From Psychrobacter sp. Pi2-1 (GTDB lineage Bacteria > Pseudomonadota > Gammaproteobacteria > Pseudomonadales > Moraxellaceae), in contig NZ_CAJHBO010000010.1 in the NCBI RefSeq assembly GCF_904846645.1, positions 40,070 to 104,069 on the forward strand: a DNA stretch of 64,000 nt, given 5' to 3'. Below are positions 38,398 to 47,103 of the stretch, piece by piece. Position 1 is the first letter of the stretch; each line of letters begins with the position of its first letter. The notes under the pieces are model-generated. The model saw nothing but the letters and a program-made list of their open reading frames with translations. It was not told the DNA's origin and searched no databases. Position numbers and translations under genes: made by a program.

Positions 38398-39505
38398 GAT
38401 TATTGACAGCTTGCTGTCGTTGTAATGCTGCATAACCATCTAGACGCTTACGCTCAGTGTCATTAAATAATTGCTGTTCAAGCTGATCTATCTGAATTTG
38501 CGCTTGGGCGGCATTGACACCTTGGCTTAATAAGTGGTTCTTTTGAGTTTCATACTGGGTGAAGCGTTGGTCAAAATTAGTGTCTTCTTGATCTACTTGT
38601 GCCAGCCTTTCTGCTGCTGGTGCGCCGACTAGCTCTCGGCGCATATTATATAACTCCTCGGGCGTTGCACCGCGAGCTTTCATCTGTTCAGTGCGAGTCA
38701 TCAACTCGCTAATATTGGCTTGTTGCATGATATTGGCTTTAGTAGCATTCTCTGGCAATCGACTGATATAGTCCTGACGGGCAGCTTGTTTCTGTGCGTC
38801 AGACATCTGCTTATTTTGGTCAATTCTGACCATCTCTATACTATAATTATCGTAATCATCCTCTGCGCCAAAAAATGCTGTGATGGTTGGTTTGTCAAAA
38901 TACTGCTGACGTAGATTAGCGATATCTTGTTTTTGTTGGGCAACTGCATTCAAGTCCAGCTCACCACTTTTGGTCGCCTGTAATTGCAGATTACCATAGC
39001 GCTTTTCTATCTCAGGAAGTGCTTTAAGGTAAGCAACATATTGATTAAAAATAGTGACCGCTTGGCTAGCGGCAGGCTCTGGTGTGTGATGGCGAATATA
39101 ACTCTCCACACGGGCAAATATAACCGCTTCTTCTTCCTCACCTAGGGCGGATAAAAAATAATCAAACAAACGCCGCAGACCTTCAGTGACGACCAACTGT
39201 TTATTTTCATCGATGATGATTTCACCATCAATCTGGGTGCCCTTTAATGAGCGTGGTAAATTTTCTAATCCTGTGACAAATTGAGACTGGCTGGGTGTCA
39301 TTGTCGCTTTTACGACTTGTCCCGCAGCCAACTCAGTTGTCACTGACTCGATATTCTCATTATCGGAGACGGAGGATTTGATTGAAGTTGAAGTTGAATT
39401 TACATCGTTACTAGGCTTGAACCACAAAATAACCGCCGCTGTGGCTATGATAACCACGGCGATGATAGCAATTGTTGCATAGGCTGGACGGCGGTTATTT
39501 GACAT
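38393..39505 (-). CDS. lifO: Lipase-specific foldase (lipase chaperone)
   Basis: A membrane-anchored periplasmic steric chaperone that folds the secreted lipase encoded just upstream. An N-terminal transmembrane anchor lies at about residues 9-28, then a Ser/Asn-rich linker (30-60), then the helical lipase-embracing domain. The family motif R-x-x-F-D-Y-(F/C)-L-(S/T)-A is present exactly at residues 111-120 (RRLFDYFLSA). Length 370 is normal. The gene follows the lipase by 46 bases, so they are one unit. The pairing makes the identification firm. Confidence 0.95.
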   Translation of the reverse strand: MSNNRRPAYATIAIIAVVIIATAAVILWFKPSNDVNSTSTSIKSSVSDNENIESVTTELAAGQVVKATMTPSQSQFVTGLENLPRSLKGTQIDGEIIIDENKQLVVTEGLRRLFDYFLSALGEEEEAVIFARVESYIRHHTPEPAASQAVTIFNQYVAYLKALPEIEKRYGNLQLQATKSGELDLNAVAQQKQDIANLRQQYFDKPTITAFFGAEDDYDNYSIEMVRIDQNKQMSDAQKQAARQDYISRLPENATKANIMQQANISELMTRTEQMKARGATPEELYNMRRELVGAPAAERLAQVDQEDTNFDQRFTQYETQKNHLLSQGVNAAQAQIQIDQLEQQLFNDTERKRLDGYAALQRQQAVNNP

Positions 39506-39551
39506 AAACGATATTTCTCAATCAATGAATATTCTTATTTTGTAGTTCAGC

Positions 39552-40628
39552 TTATAGGTTAGCGTTTTTCAGACGGTTTACCTGAGTACGATAGATAGAT
39601 TTTGGCTCAGACTCTCCCCATGCCGTCAGACCCAAGACTTGGTCAGCGGAATCCAAATGGTTCATTCTATAATTATCACGAATCACATAGCCAAGACGAC
39701 TTGAGCAAGCAGATACCAATCCATCATTAGACTCCCCTGCGAATGGTACACCCGTTACTGCCAATATATAATCACTAGGATCAAGTACGCTCGTTATTTG
39801 TCCAACACCACTAAATGAATAGTATTTGATGCCATTGGCAGCAGTGCTAGTCGGCTGACCACAATAACTGGTTGGCATGGCAGCAGGGAATTTAGCGTTA
39901 AATTGAGCAGCACCATCGGTCGATAGCGCCATCAATGTTTGCCAGCCATCTTGTTCTTGAATCTCTGAAAAGCTGATACCAGAGCCGATATCTGTAAAGC
40001 CACCAATCAAATTAAACAGCCCTGATACTAACTCTGTGGTGATGTTTGACGGGCTTCCAGTATTGTTATTTGGCTCAAGTGTATTTTTGACAAAATCAGC
40101 GGTTTTTGAGCCTTGCTCCGGACTTGATACTGCTGTCACTGACGCCACATATTTTGGCGCTACACCAGCGACATAACGGATGTCTATACCGCCTTGACTG
40201 TGCCCAAATAGATTGACTTTAGATTTGCCTGAAATGGCAGTGATGGTCTTGACCTGTTGTAGCAGCTGCTCTCCACGAATCTCACTGTTATTGACGGCTG
40301 ATGTTTTGGTGGTATATACCTCTGAGCCACCTTTCATCAACTCTCCAGGTATTCCATTAAAGTAATCAACGAGCCCAAACATCGTAGTGAAGCCACCAAG
40401 TCCATGAGCCATGACGACCGGATACTGAGTTTTAGTGTAGCTCGAGGTGAAGTATTTACTATCAACCAGCTTGCAACCGTTGGCATTAGCACAGTTATAA
40501 TACTGTCCAGCTGCTTGAGCAGATGTGGTTTGCAAGGTCATCAGGAGGATACCGGCAGCGATAGCACCGAGTGAAGGTAAAAATGCGCTGGGCGTGACAG
40601 CTGCAGCAAAAGAGGTCTTTAGAGTCAT
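39552..40628 (-). CDS. lipA: Secreted triacylglycerol lipase (family I, foldase-dependent)
   Basis: Hydrolyses long-chain triacylglycerols outside the cell. It is exported by Sec with a signal peptide (residues 1-39, ending TSAQAAGQ), folded by the LifO foldase, and expected to leave by the type II system. The start at 40628 has AAGGATG upstream and gives the normal signal. The upstream in-frame methionine would add 39 residues. The oxyanion-hole motif is AHGLGGF (H75), and the nucleophile is S144 in GHSQGG. The aspartate and histidine are probably in SNDGLVS and RMNHLDS. Calcium ligands are expected nearby. Two cysteines near the N-terminus (C46, C52) are extra to the usual disulfide. Confidence 0.95.
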   Translation of the reverse strand: MTLKTSFAAAVTPSAFLPSLGAIAAGILLMTLQTTSAQAAGQYYNCANANGCKLVDSKYFTSSYTKTQYPVVMAHGLGGFTTMFGLVDYFNGIPGELMKGGSEVYTTKTSAVNNSEIRGEQLLQQVKTITAISGKSKVNLFGHSQGGIDIRYVAGVAPKYVASVTAVSSPEQGSKTADFVKNTLEPNNNTGSPSNITTELVSGLFNLIGGFTDIGSGISFSEIQEQDGWQTLMALSTDGAAQFNAKFPAAMPTSYCGQPTSTAANGIKYYSFSGVGQITSVLDPSDYILAVTGVPFAGESNDGLVSACSSRLGYVIRDNYRMNHLDSADQVLGLTAWGESEPKSIYRTQVNRLKNANL

Positions 40629-40880
40629 AACAACATCCTTGTCATCAATAATTTTGGTTATCTTTACCTCCCAAAAGCGGCAAAGATTACTGCTAATCCC
40701 TTTAGCAGACAAAATTACATTACTTATATATTCTGTAACATTCAACTAATTTGTCAAAATATGAATATATTATCGTGACTGAACAGTCATAACTGCCCTT
40801 TTTTGGCTGTAAAGCAATTATTATCAATCATAATGATAGGTTGGCTATCACTTAACGTAAAACTGTCATCAACCCATTTA

Positions 40881-40889
40881 TGGTATAAT
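40881..40889 (+). promoter_or_regulatory. Extended -10 promoter of map
   Basis: TGGTATAAT (TG motif plus perfect -10 hexamer TATAAT at 40884-40889) lies about 33 bases before the map start codon. No good -35 hexamer is present at the right spacing, which is tolerated in extended -10 promoters. Confidence 0.5.
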
Positions 40890-40921
40890 CTACTCACATT
40901 AAATCCATAATTATAAGATAG

Positions 40922-41719
40922 ATGATGATGATTAAAAAATCTCTTATCCAGTCCCCAGAAGCCATAGAAAAAATGCGTGTGGCCGGCAAACTCGCTAGTG
41001 ATGTCCTTGTGATGCTTGATGAGCATGTCAAAGTGGGCATCAGTACCGAAGCACTTAACCAAATCGCTCATGACTATATCGTTAATGTACAGCAGGCCAT
41101 TCCCGCGCCGCTTAACTATAATGGCTTTCCAAAATCCATTTGTACGTCAATTAACCATGTGGTCTGTCACGGTATCCCAACTGAAAACAAGCTGTTAAAA
41201 GATGGTGATATTATCAACATCGACGTGACTGTTATCAAAGACGGTTACTATGGCGATACCTCAAAAATGTGGATCATTGGCAATGGTTCTATCATGGCGC
41301 AGCGTATCTGCAAAGTAGCACAAGATGCCCTATATGCTGGCATGAGTGTTGTCAAAAACGGTGCGCGTTTAGGCGATGTTGGTGCTGCTATTCAGGCCGT
41401 TGTCGAGCCTGAGCGCTTTAGTATCGTGCGCGAGTTCTGTGGTCATGGTATCAGTAATGAGTTCCACCATGAACCACAGGTAATGCACTATGGTAAAAAA
41501 GGCACAGGCTTTGAGCTAAAAACGGGCATGACTTTTACCATTGAGCCGATGATTAACCAAGGCACGTGGCAGACCAAGATTTTGCCGGACGAATGGACGG
41601 CGATTACTAAAGACCGCAAGCTGTCAGCACAGTGGGAACATACCATGGTGGTGACGGACAATGGCTGTGAAGTCTTTACCACGCGCCCAGAAGAAGATTT
41701 GAGTTTTTTGACGCAGTAG
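40922..41719 (+). CDS. map: Type I methionine aminopeptidase
   Basis: Removes the initiator methionine from nascent proteins. At 265 residues it has the bacterial type I length without extensions. Metal ligands are the aspartates in INIDVTVIKDGYYGDTSKM, the histidine in FCGHGISNEFHHEP, and the glutamates in FTIEPM and AQWEHTMVV. Three consecutive ATG codons open the frame, and the first or second is likely used. An extended -10 promoter lies just upstream, and a terminator at 41727 closes the unit before glnD, so the two genes seem to be transcribed separately. Confidence 0.97.
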   Translation: MMMIKKSLIQSPEAIEKMRVAGKLASDVLVMLDEHVKVGISTEALNQIAHDYIVNVQQAIPAPLNYNGFPKSICTSINHVVCHGIPTENKLLKDGDIINIDVTVIKDGYYGDTSKMWIIGNGSIMAQRICKVAQDALYAGMSVVKNGARLGDVGAAIQAVVEPERFSIVREFCGHGISNEFHHEPQVMHYGKKGTGFELKTGMTFTIEPMINQGTWQTKILPDEWTAITKDRKLSAQWEHTMVVTDNGCEVFTTRPEEDLSFLTQ

Positions 41720-41726
41720 TACAATC

Positions 41727-41753
41727 AAAGATCGCTTAGGCGGTCTTTTTTTT
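41727..41753 (+). terminator. Terminator of map
   Basis: Stem AAAGATCGC/GCGGTCTTT (one G-T pair) with loop TTAG, followed by a run of eight T. Confidence 0.85.
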
Positions 41754-41958
41754 GGTCTTTAATTAGGGCATATTGAGTATTGTGCTTATAGGCGCTTTGT
41801 CTTTATACTCAGATGACCTGATAACTTCTATTGATATATTTATCAGCACTTTTATTGATAATTGCTATTCGTGACTTTTATTAGCCATCAGTACATTAGA
41901 TGCCCAATAGCGCTCAGCTCGAACGTTCTATTTCTAAACTCTTAACTGGATAACACTC

Positions 41959-44715
41959 ATGTTTAATTGTGATATCGCCTCTGTTGATTTGACGCCTTTA
42001 CCGATACTACCAAGTGAGGTGGCGACAGACTCATCCCCACTGTCAGCCAAAAATATGACAGACAAGAATCTACTTGGCATTCCTGAATGGTTGGCCCAGA
42101 TCAACGACGATATCAGCCGCTCACTAGAACGCGGCACCAATATTCGCCAACTGGTTGCAGCGCGTGCTTGCGCTATCGATAGCCTATTGATTGCATTGTT
42201 TAAATGGTTTGAGTTGGATAAGACTGATTTGGCATTTTTTGCGACTGGTGGTTACGGGCGCGGTGAGCTATCGCTTTATTCAGACATTGATATTCTGCTG
42301 TTATCTCCTGACGAAATCGGCGCTGATGCCAGTAGTAAAATCGATAAACTGGTCGCTCTACTATGGGATATAGGACTAGAGCCTGCGCTCTCTGTACGTA
42401 GTGTTAATGATGCGCTAGAGGCAGCGCTTGATCATACGATTGCCAGTGCTCAGCTAGAGGCTCGACTCCTAATCGGTAATGAAGCTTTGCAAGACATGCC
42501 CGCTCAAATCGTCAATAAACAGTGGTCTCCGCGCGCCTTTTTTGATGTAAAAATGGAAGAATCCAAAGCGCGTTACTTGCAGCACAACGCCACCGAGTAC
42601 AACCTTGAACCCAATATCAAAACGGCGCCTGGGGGATTACGTGACATTCATATCATCGGCTGGGTCACCAAGCGTTATTTTCGCGTGAGCAAGCTATATG
42701 ATTTAGTGCAACAGAACTTTTTGACCGAAAAAGAATTTGATGAGTTGAGCTTTGCTGAAGGGTATTTATGGCAAATTCGTCATTACTTACATGTACTAAC
42801 AGGCCGTAATGAAAACAAGCTGTTATTCGACTATCAGCGTGAGATCGCTCAGTTAATGGGCTACGAGACTCAGCCAGATGACCAGCCTAATGCTGCGGTC
42901 GAACGGTTTATGCGCGACTATTATCGCTGTGCGATGCAGATATCAACACTGTCTGAGATGCTGACCAATCATTATTATGAAACGATCATAGAGCCGCAGC
43001 TGCCTGACGATGAACGTCCAAAAAAACAGCCTATAAATGCGCGATTCAACCGTATTGGCAACCAGATTGCCATTGCGCATCATCGAGTTTTTGCACAGCA
43101 CCCTGAGTCTATATTAGAGATGTTTTTATTGATGGGTCAGCATGGCATCGATAAAGTTCGCACCCATACCCTGCGCGCACTCAAAATTGCCGCACGCGGC
43201 ATCGATCAGATATATAGAGACAATCCTACGCACAAAGCGTTGTTTTTATCGAATCTAAAAGAACAAAACTACCTATTCCATCGTCTACGTACTATGAATC
43301 GCTATGGAGTATTGGGTAACTATATTCCCGCTTTTGCGCAAGTCACTGGCCTCATGCAATATGACTTGTTCCATCGTTATACAGTAGATGCGCATACCTT
43401 ATTTTTGATTAGAATTTTGCATCGATTTACAGATCCAGCCTTTCAAGAAGAGTTTCCACTGGTCAGCTCTATCTTTCAGCGTATCGAGCGTAAAGAGATT
43501 TTGGTGCTGGCAGCCATGTTCCATGATATTGCTAAGGGCCGTGGCGGCGATCATAGTGAACTTGGTCAAACCGAATCGATTGAGTTTTGCTTATCGCATG
43601 GTATGAGCTTGGCTGATGCGAATTTAGTAGGCTGGCTCACGCGCTATCACCTTCTTATGTCGATTACTGCACAGAAAAAAGATATCTCAGACCCTGAAGT
43701 GGTGACTATTTTCTCTGATCTCATCGGTAACGTGACTCATCTAAACCATCTGTATGTACTGACGGTGGCTGATATGAATGCGACTAACCCACAGCTATGG
43801 AACAGCTGGCGGGCGACCCTCATGAAACAGCTATACTCACAAACTCGGCGCATCTTGCGCGCTGATATCGATGCGCCTACCAATCGTCAAGATATGATTA
43901 GCGCCACACGCAAGCAAGCGTTGACGATGCTAGATAATGTCAACAACCAACATATGAATCGCGATGAAGTATTGCGTCTATGGGATGACTTGGGCGATGA
44001 GTATTTCTTGCGAGAAATTGCAGAAGATATCTTATGGCATACTGAAGCTATTTTGAATCACCCACCGATTGGATTGGCCTCTAATGCTGATAGTCCACCA
44101 TTGGTCGTTTTGCGTGAACATCGCGAATTGGCACTTGATGCGGTACAGGTCTTTGTTTATACCCAAGATCAAATGAACCTATTTGCCGTTACTATGGCAG
44201 TATTTGATCAGATGAATCTTGATGTATTAGATGCACGCATTATCACAGCGACCCGTGATTTTGCTTTGGATTCTTATGTATTGCTAGATCCTAGTGGCAC
44301 ATTGCTGGTTGATGAAGACAGTCAACAAGAGCTAAAACAACGCTTAATTGACTCGTTCAAAGACCCTACCGTACTTAAACTGACGAACAAGCGTATGCCG
44401 CGTCAGTTAAAACACTTTGAAGTAAAAACGGTGATTAACTTTGAATTCAATGAAGCATCAGATCAGCACATCTTGAGCTTAGAAACGCTTGATCAGCCAG
44501 GGCTACTGGCACGAGTTGGGCAAGTGTTTTTGCAAGAGCAAATCGAAGTACATGCTGCGCGTATTACCACGCTAGGTGAGCGTGCTGAGGATATGTTTTA
44601 TATCAGTGATCAAAACGATAAGCCACTCTCACCTGATAGACTGGAAGCATTAAAGGCAGCTCTGTTAGCCAGTCTTACCGTTCAGAAAGAGCATAATAGC
44701 GTAATATATTTTTGA
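41959..44715 (+). CDS. glnD: Bifunctional PII uridylyltransferase/uridylyl-removing enzyme
   Basis: Senses glutamine and modifies the PII signal protein by UTP-dependent uridylylation or hydrolytic removal. The 918 residues contain the nucleotidyltransferase motif GGYGRGELSLYSDIDILLL (about 95-113), the GlnD helical region, and an HD hydrolase domain with MFHDIAKGRGGDHSELG at about 518-534. Two C-terminal ACT domains (about 720-795 and 835-915; LFAVTMAVFDQMNLDVLDARI and TLDQPGLLARVGQVFLQEQIEVHAARI) bind glutamine. The length is typical, and all domains look intact. The PII gene itself is not in this window. Confidence 0.97.
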   Translation: MFNCDIASVDLTPLPILPSEVATDSSPLSAKNMTDKNLLGIPEWLAQINDDISRSLERGTNIRQLVAARACAIDSLLIALFKWFELDKTDLAFFATGGYGRGELSLYSDIDILLLSPDEIGADASSKIDKLVALLWDIGLEPALSVRSVNDALEAALDHTIASAQLEARLLIGNEALQDMPAQIVNKQWSPRAFFDVKMEESKARYLQHNATEYNLEPNIKTAPGGLRDIHIIGWVTKRYFRVSKLYDLVQQNFLTEKEFDELSFAEGYLWQIRHYLHVLTGRNENKLLFDYQREIAQLMGYETQPDDQPNAAVERFMRDYYRCAMQISTLSEMLTNHYYETIIEPQLPDDERPKKQPINARFNRIGNQIAIAHHRVFAQHPESILEMFLLMGQHGIDKVRTHTLRALKIAARGIDQIYRDNPTHKALFLSNLKEQNYLFHRLRTMNRYGVLGNYIPAFAQVTGLMQYDLFHRYTVDAHTLFLIRILHRFTDPAFQEEFPLVSSIFQRIERKEILVLAAMFHDIAKGRGGDHSELGQTESIEFCLSHGMSLADANLVGWLTRYHLLMSITAQKKDISDPEVVTIFSDLIGNVTHLNHLYVLTVADMNATNPQLWNSWRATLMKQLYSQTRRILRADIDAPTNRQDMISATRKQALTMLDNVNNQHMNRDEVLRLWDDLGDEYFLREIAEDILWHTEAILNHPPIGLASNADSPPLVVLREHRELALDAVQVFVYTQDQMNLFAVTMAVFDQMNLDVLDARIITATRDFALDSYVLLDPSGTLLVDEDSQQELKQRLIDSFKDPTVLKLTNKRMPRQLKHFEVKTVINFEFNEASDQHILSLETLDQPGLLARVGQVFLQEQIEVHAARITTLGERAEDMFYISDQNDKPLSPDRLEALKAALLASLTVQKEHNSVIYF

Positions 44716-44796
44716 TACGGCTAGATAGTTTTGGTTAGCCATTATTTTGAATATTAACTAGCAAAAGTAGTCTGATAGTCATCATAGAAGTACGTT

Positions 44797-45468
44797 TTAT
44801 AGCGTACTTCTATAAGTTATCTCGCTAGCATGTTCGTTCAGTTCATCGTCAGCAAGCTCTGGCGGCAAAACACCGACTTCAGGTGGCTGCTGCTCCATGA
44901 TTAATCGTCCAGCATCGACTTCTTTTTGTAGCAGACATTGCAAGCTTGCTAGGTGAAACTGGCCATCTAGATAATCGTCTAAGGCTTCCAAAGAGATAGG
45001 TGATTTGGCGTGTACATCAGGATACAGGCTATCCTCTGCCAAAATAATCATCTCGTTGAGTGCCTCTTCGCGCATCAGCTCGTCATTATCTATCTTGCGC
45101 TGCAGTTTATTTGCCAACTGGCCTTTAGCAGCAAGGGCGCTGACAAAAAATAGGGTCTGTATCACAAACAAAGAGACGTATTGCCATAGCGGTAATGAGA
45201 TACCAAATATATTATTGAGCAGCATCAAGGCCATTGCCACTACCACGTAGCCGACCAATTGCCACAACAGCCACATAATTAGGCTGTTTTCGCCATACCA
45301 AAACATTTTCTTTTCTTGACGCTCGATCAGTTGCTGGCGCGCTTGCCACCAGTTCTGTTCACGCTCTTTGAGCAGCTTATACAGGTTCGAGCGCTGCAAA
45401 CTGTTATCAAGTTTTTCATTATTGATATCTTTAGCGATGAGATCATCATTATTTAGCACACTAGACAT
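44797..45468 (-). CDS. Membrane protein of unknown function
   Basis: A 223-residue protein with a charged, glutamine-rich N-terminal helix (about 20-55), two transmembrane helices at about 62-85 and 92-112 (LIMWLLWQLVGYVVVAMALML, LPLWQYVSLFVIQTLFFVSALAA), and an acidic C-terminal half. No family recognised. Conserved-looking features are LYKLLKEREQNWWQARQQLIERQ and SLYPDVHAKSPISLEALDDYLDGQFHL. AAGGATAG is well placed before the ATG. It is convergent with glnD and divergent from dapC. Its codon use and length support a real gene. Confidence 0.75.
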   Translation of the reverse strand: MSSVLNNDDLIAKDINNEKLDNSLQRSNLYKLLKEREQNWWQARQQLIERQEKKMFWYGENSLIMWLLWQLVGYVVVAMALMLLNNIFGISLPLWQYVSLFVIQTLFFVSALAAKGQLANKLQRKIDNDELMREEALNEMIILAEDSLYPDVHAKSPISLEALDDYLDGQFHLASLQCLLQKEVDAGRLIMEQQPPEVGVLPPELADDELNEHASEITYRSTL

Positions 45469-45720
45469 ATCAAACTATCCTTAAAACGATCTACCACATT
45501 TGTGAGTAATCATTTTTATATTGTTATAGGTTATGAAAGGTTCAAAAGACTTTTTGGCGACTACCTATTTGGTAGTCATACAACGAATAGCTTACGCTTG
45601 GTAAATGCCTATTCACGATATAAGAAGAAAAGGACAAAAAATTAGAGAAGTGCTACACTGCTCTAATGTAAATTTTCTTTATAACTTTATTATTAATTGT
45701 CTATTATAGTTATCACACTT

Positions 45721-46950
45721 ATGAATCACAACTTAAAGCATCTCCATCCTTATCCATTCGCAAAGATGGCAACATTGCTTGCTGATAGCAAGCCTGCCAA
45801 CGGTTACAGTGAAATAAAGCTCGGTATTGGTGAGCCAAAACATGAGCCCCCTGCATTTGTGCTGGACGTCCTACACGAAAACTTGGACAAAATAAGTCGT
45901 TATCCAACCACAAACGGTATGTTTGAGCTACGTCAAACTATCGCCCACTGGTTAGAGAAACGGTTTTTTCTAAATCATGTCGATGCCAATATTCAAGTAT
46001 TACCAGTGATGGGTACGCGTGAAGCGATTTTTAGCTTCGTACAAGCGGTCGTTGATCATGATGTAGCTGACAAAGATAGTAATTCTCTAGCGTCTGATAC
46101 ATCGCCTACGGTTGTCATGCCTAACCCGTTTTATCAGATATATGAAGGCGCAGCGATACTGGCACAGGCAACACCTTACTTTGTCCCTTGTACATCAGAT
46201 AATGACTACAAAGGTGACTATCGCGCGGTACCAAAAGACGTCTGGATGCGTACGCAGCTATTGTTTGTTTGTAGTCCAAACAATCCAACAGGCTCAGTCA
46301 TGACAATGGATGATTGGGAATACCTTATTCGTCTGTCAGATCAGTACGGTTTTATTATTGCCAGTGACGAGTGTTATAGCGAACTGTATTTTGATACGGC
46401 ACCGATTGGATTGCTCCAAGCTTGTGCTGCCCTCGGTCGCCGTGATTTCAAAAACTGTATCGTATTTCACTCTCTATCCAAACGTTCAAACTTACCGGGT
46501 TTACGCTCTGGGTTTGTGGCTGGTGATGCCAAAATTTTGCAGGCTTATTTGCAATATCGTACTTACCAAGGTTGTGCAATGCCGATACCACACCAGCTCG
46601 CCTCTATCGCTGCGTGGCAAGACGAAAAACACGTCGCTCATAATCGAGCGCTATATCAAGAGAAGTTTGCCCTATGGATGTCTGAGCTTGGGGGATTGCT
46701 AGAGTTACGCATGCCTGATGCTGGATTTTACTTCTGGGTCAAAGTACCTGAGCAGTTCGGCGGTGATGATGAAATATTTGTCAAAGCGTTGTATGAGCAA
46801 GCCAATATTCATGCATTGGCAGGACGCTATTTGTCACGTGAAGTTGATGGTCATAATCCTGGACAAGGTTATGTGCGTATCGCTCTGGTCGCGAGTGTCG
46901 ATGAGAGCCGAGAAGCAATCAGTCGTATCCGCAAACTATTAGGTGCTTAA
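45721..46950 (+). CDS. dapC: Succinyldiaminopimelate transaminase
   Basis: PLP enzyme of the succinylase branch of lysine/diaminopimelate synthesis. It converts N-succinyl-2-amino-6-ketopimelate to N-succinyl-LL-2,6-diaminopimelate, with glutamate as donor. From ATG 45721 it is 409 residues, beginning MNHNLKHLHPYPFAKM as is usual for gammaproteobacterial DapC. The upstream TTG would add eight residues. Fold-type I motifs are KLGIGEPKH, SPNNPTGSVM, ASDECYSELYFD, and the PLP lysine in FHSLSKRSNLPGLRSGFVAGD. The final segment GYVRIALVASVDESREAI fits. No lysine genes adjoin. A perfect terminator follows. Confidence 0.93.
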   Translation: MNHNLKHLHPYPFAKMATLLADSKPANGYSEIKLGIGEPKHEPPAFVLDVLHENLDKISRYPTTNGMFELRQTIAHWLEKRFFLNHVDANIQVLPVMGTREAIFSFVQAVVDHDVADKDSNSLASDTSPTVVMPNPFYQIYEGAAILAQATPYFVPCTSDNDYKGDYRAVPKDVWMRTQLLFVCSPNNPTGSVMTMDDWEYLIRLSDQYGFIIASDECYSELYFDTAPIGLLQACAALGRRDFKNCIVFHSLSKRSNLPGLRSGFVAGDAKILQAYLQYRTYQGCAMPIPHQLASIAAWQDEKHVAHNRALYQEKFALWMSELGGLLELRMPDAGFYFWVKVPEQFGGDDEIFVKALYEQANIHALAGRYLSREVDGHNPGQGYVRIALVASVDESREAISRIRKLLGA

Positions 46951-46997
46951 AGCTAATTAGAAAAATCTAATGTAGCTGGAATAAATGTCGCTATATT

Positions 46998-47045
46998 AAA
47001 AAGCCTCCAATAACCACAATATAAATAGGGTTATTGGAGGCTTTT
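46998..47045 (+). terminator. Terminator of dapC
   Basis: A 17-bp perfect stem (46999-47015 with 47029-47045) with a 13-base loop, ending in TTTT. An A-run on the left would also allow function on the other strand. Confidence 0.9.
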
Positions 47046-47103
47046 GGTTTTATTAATGCTATAGTAAAGTCTCTACCGAAAATATGCCATCAAGGATGAT
47101 GCC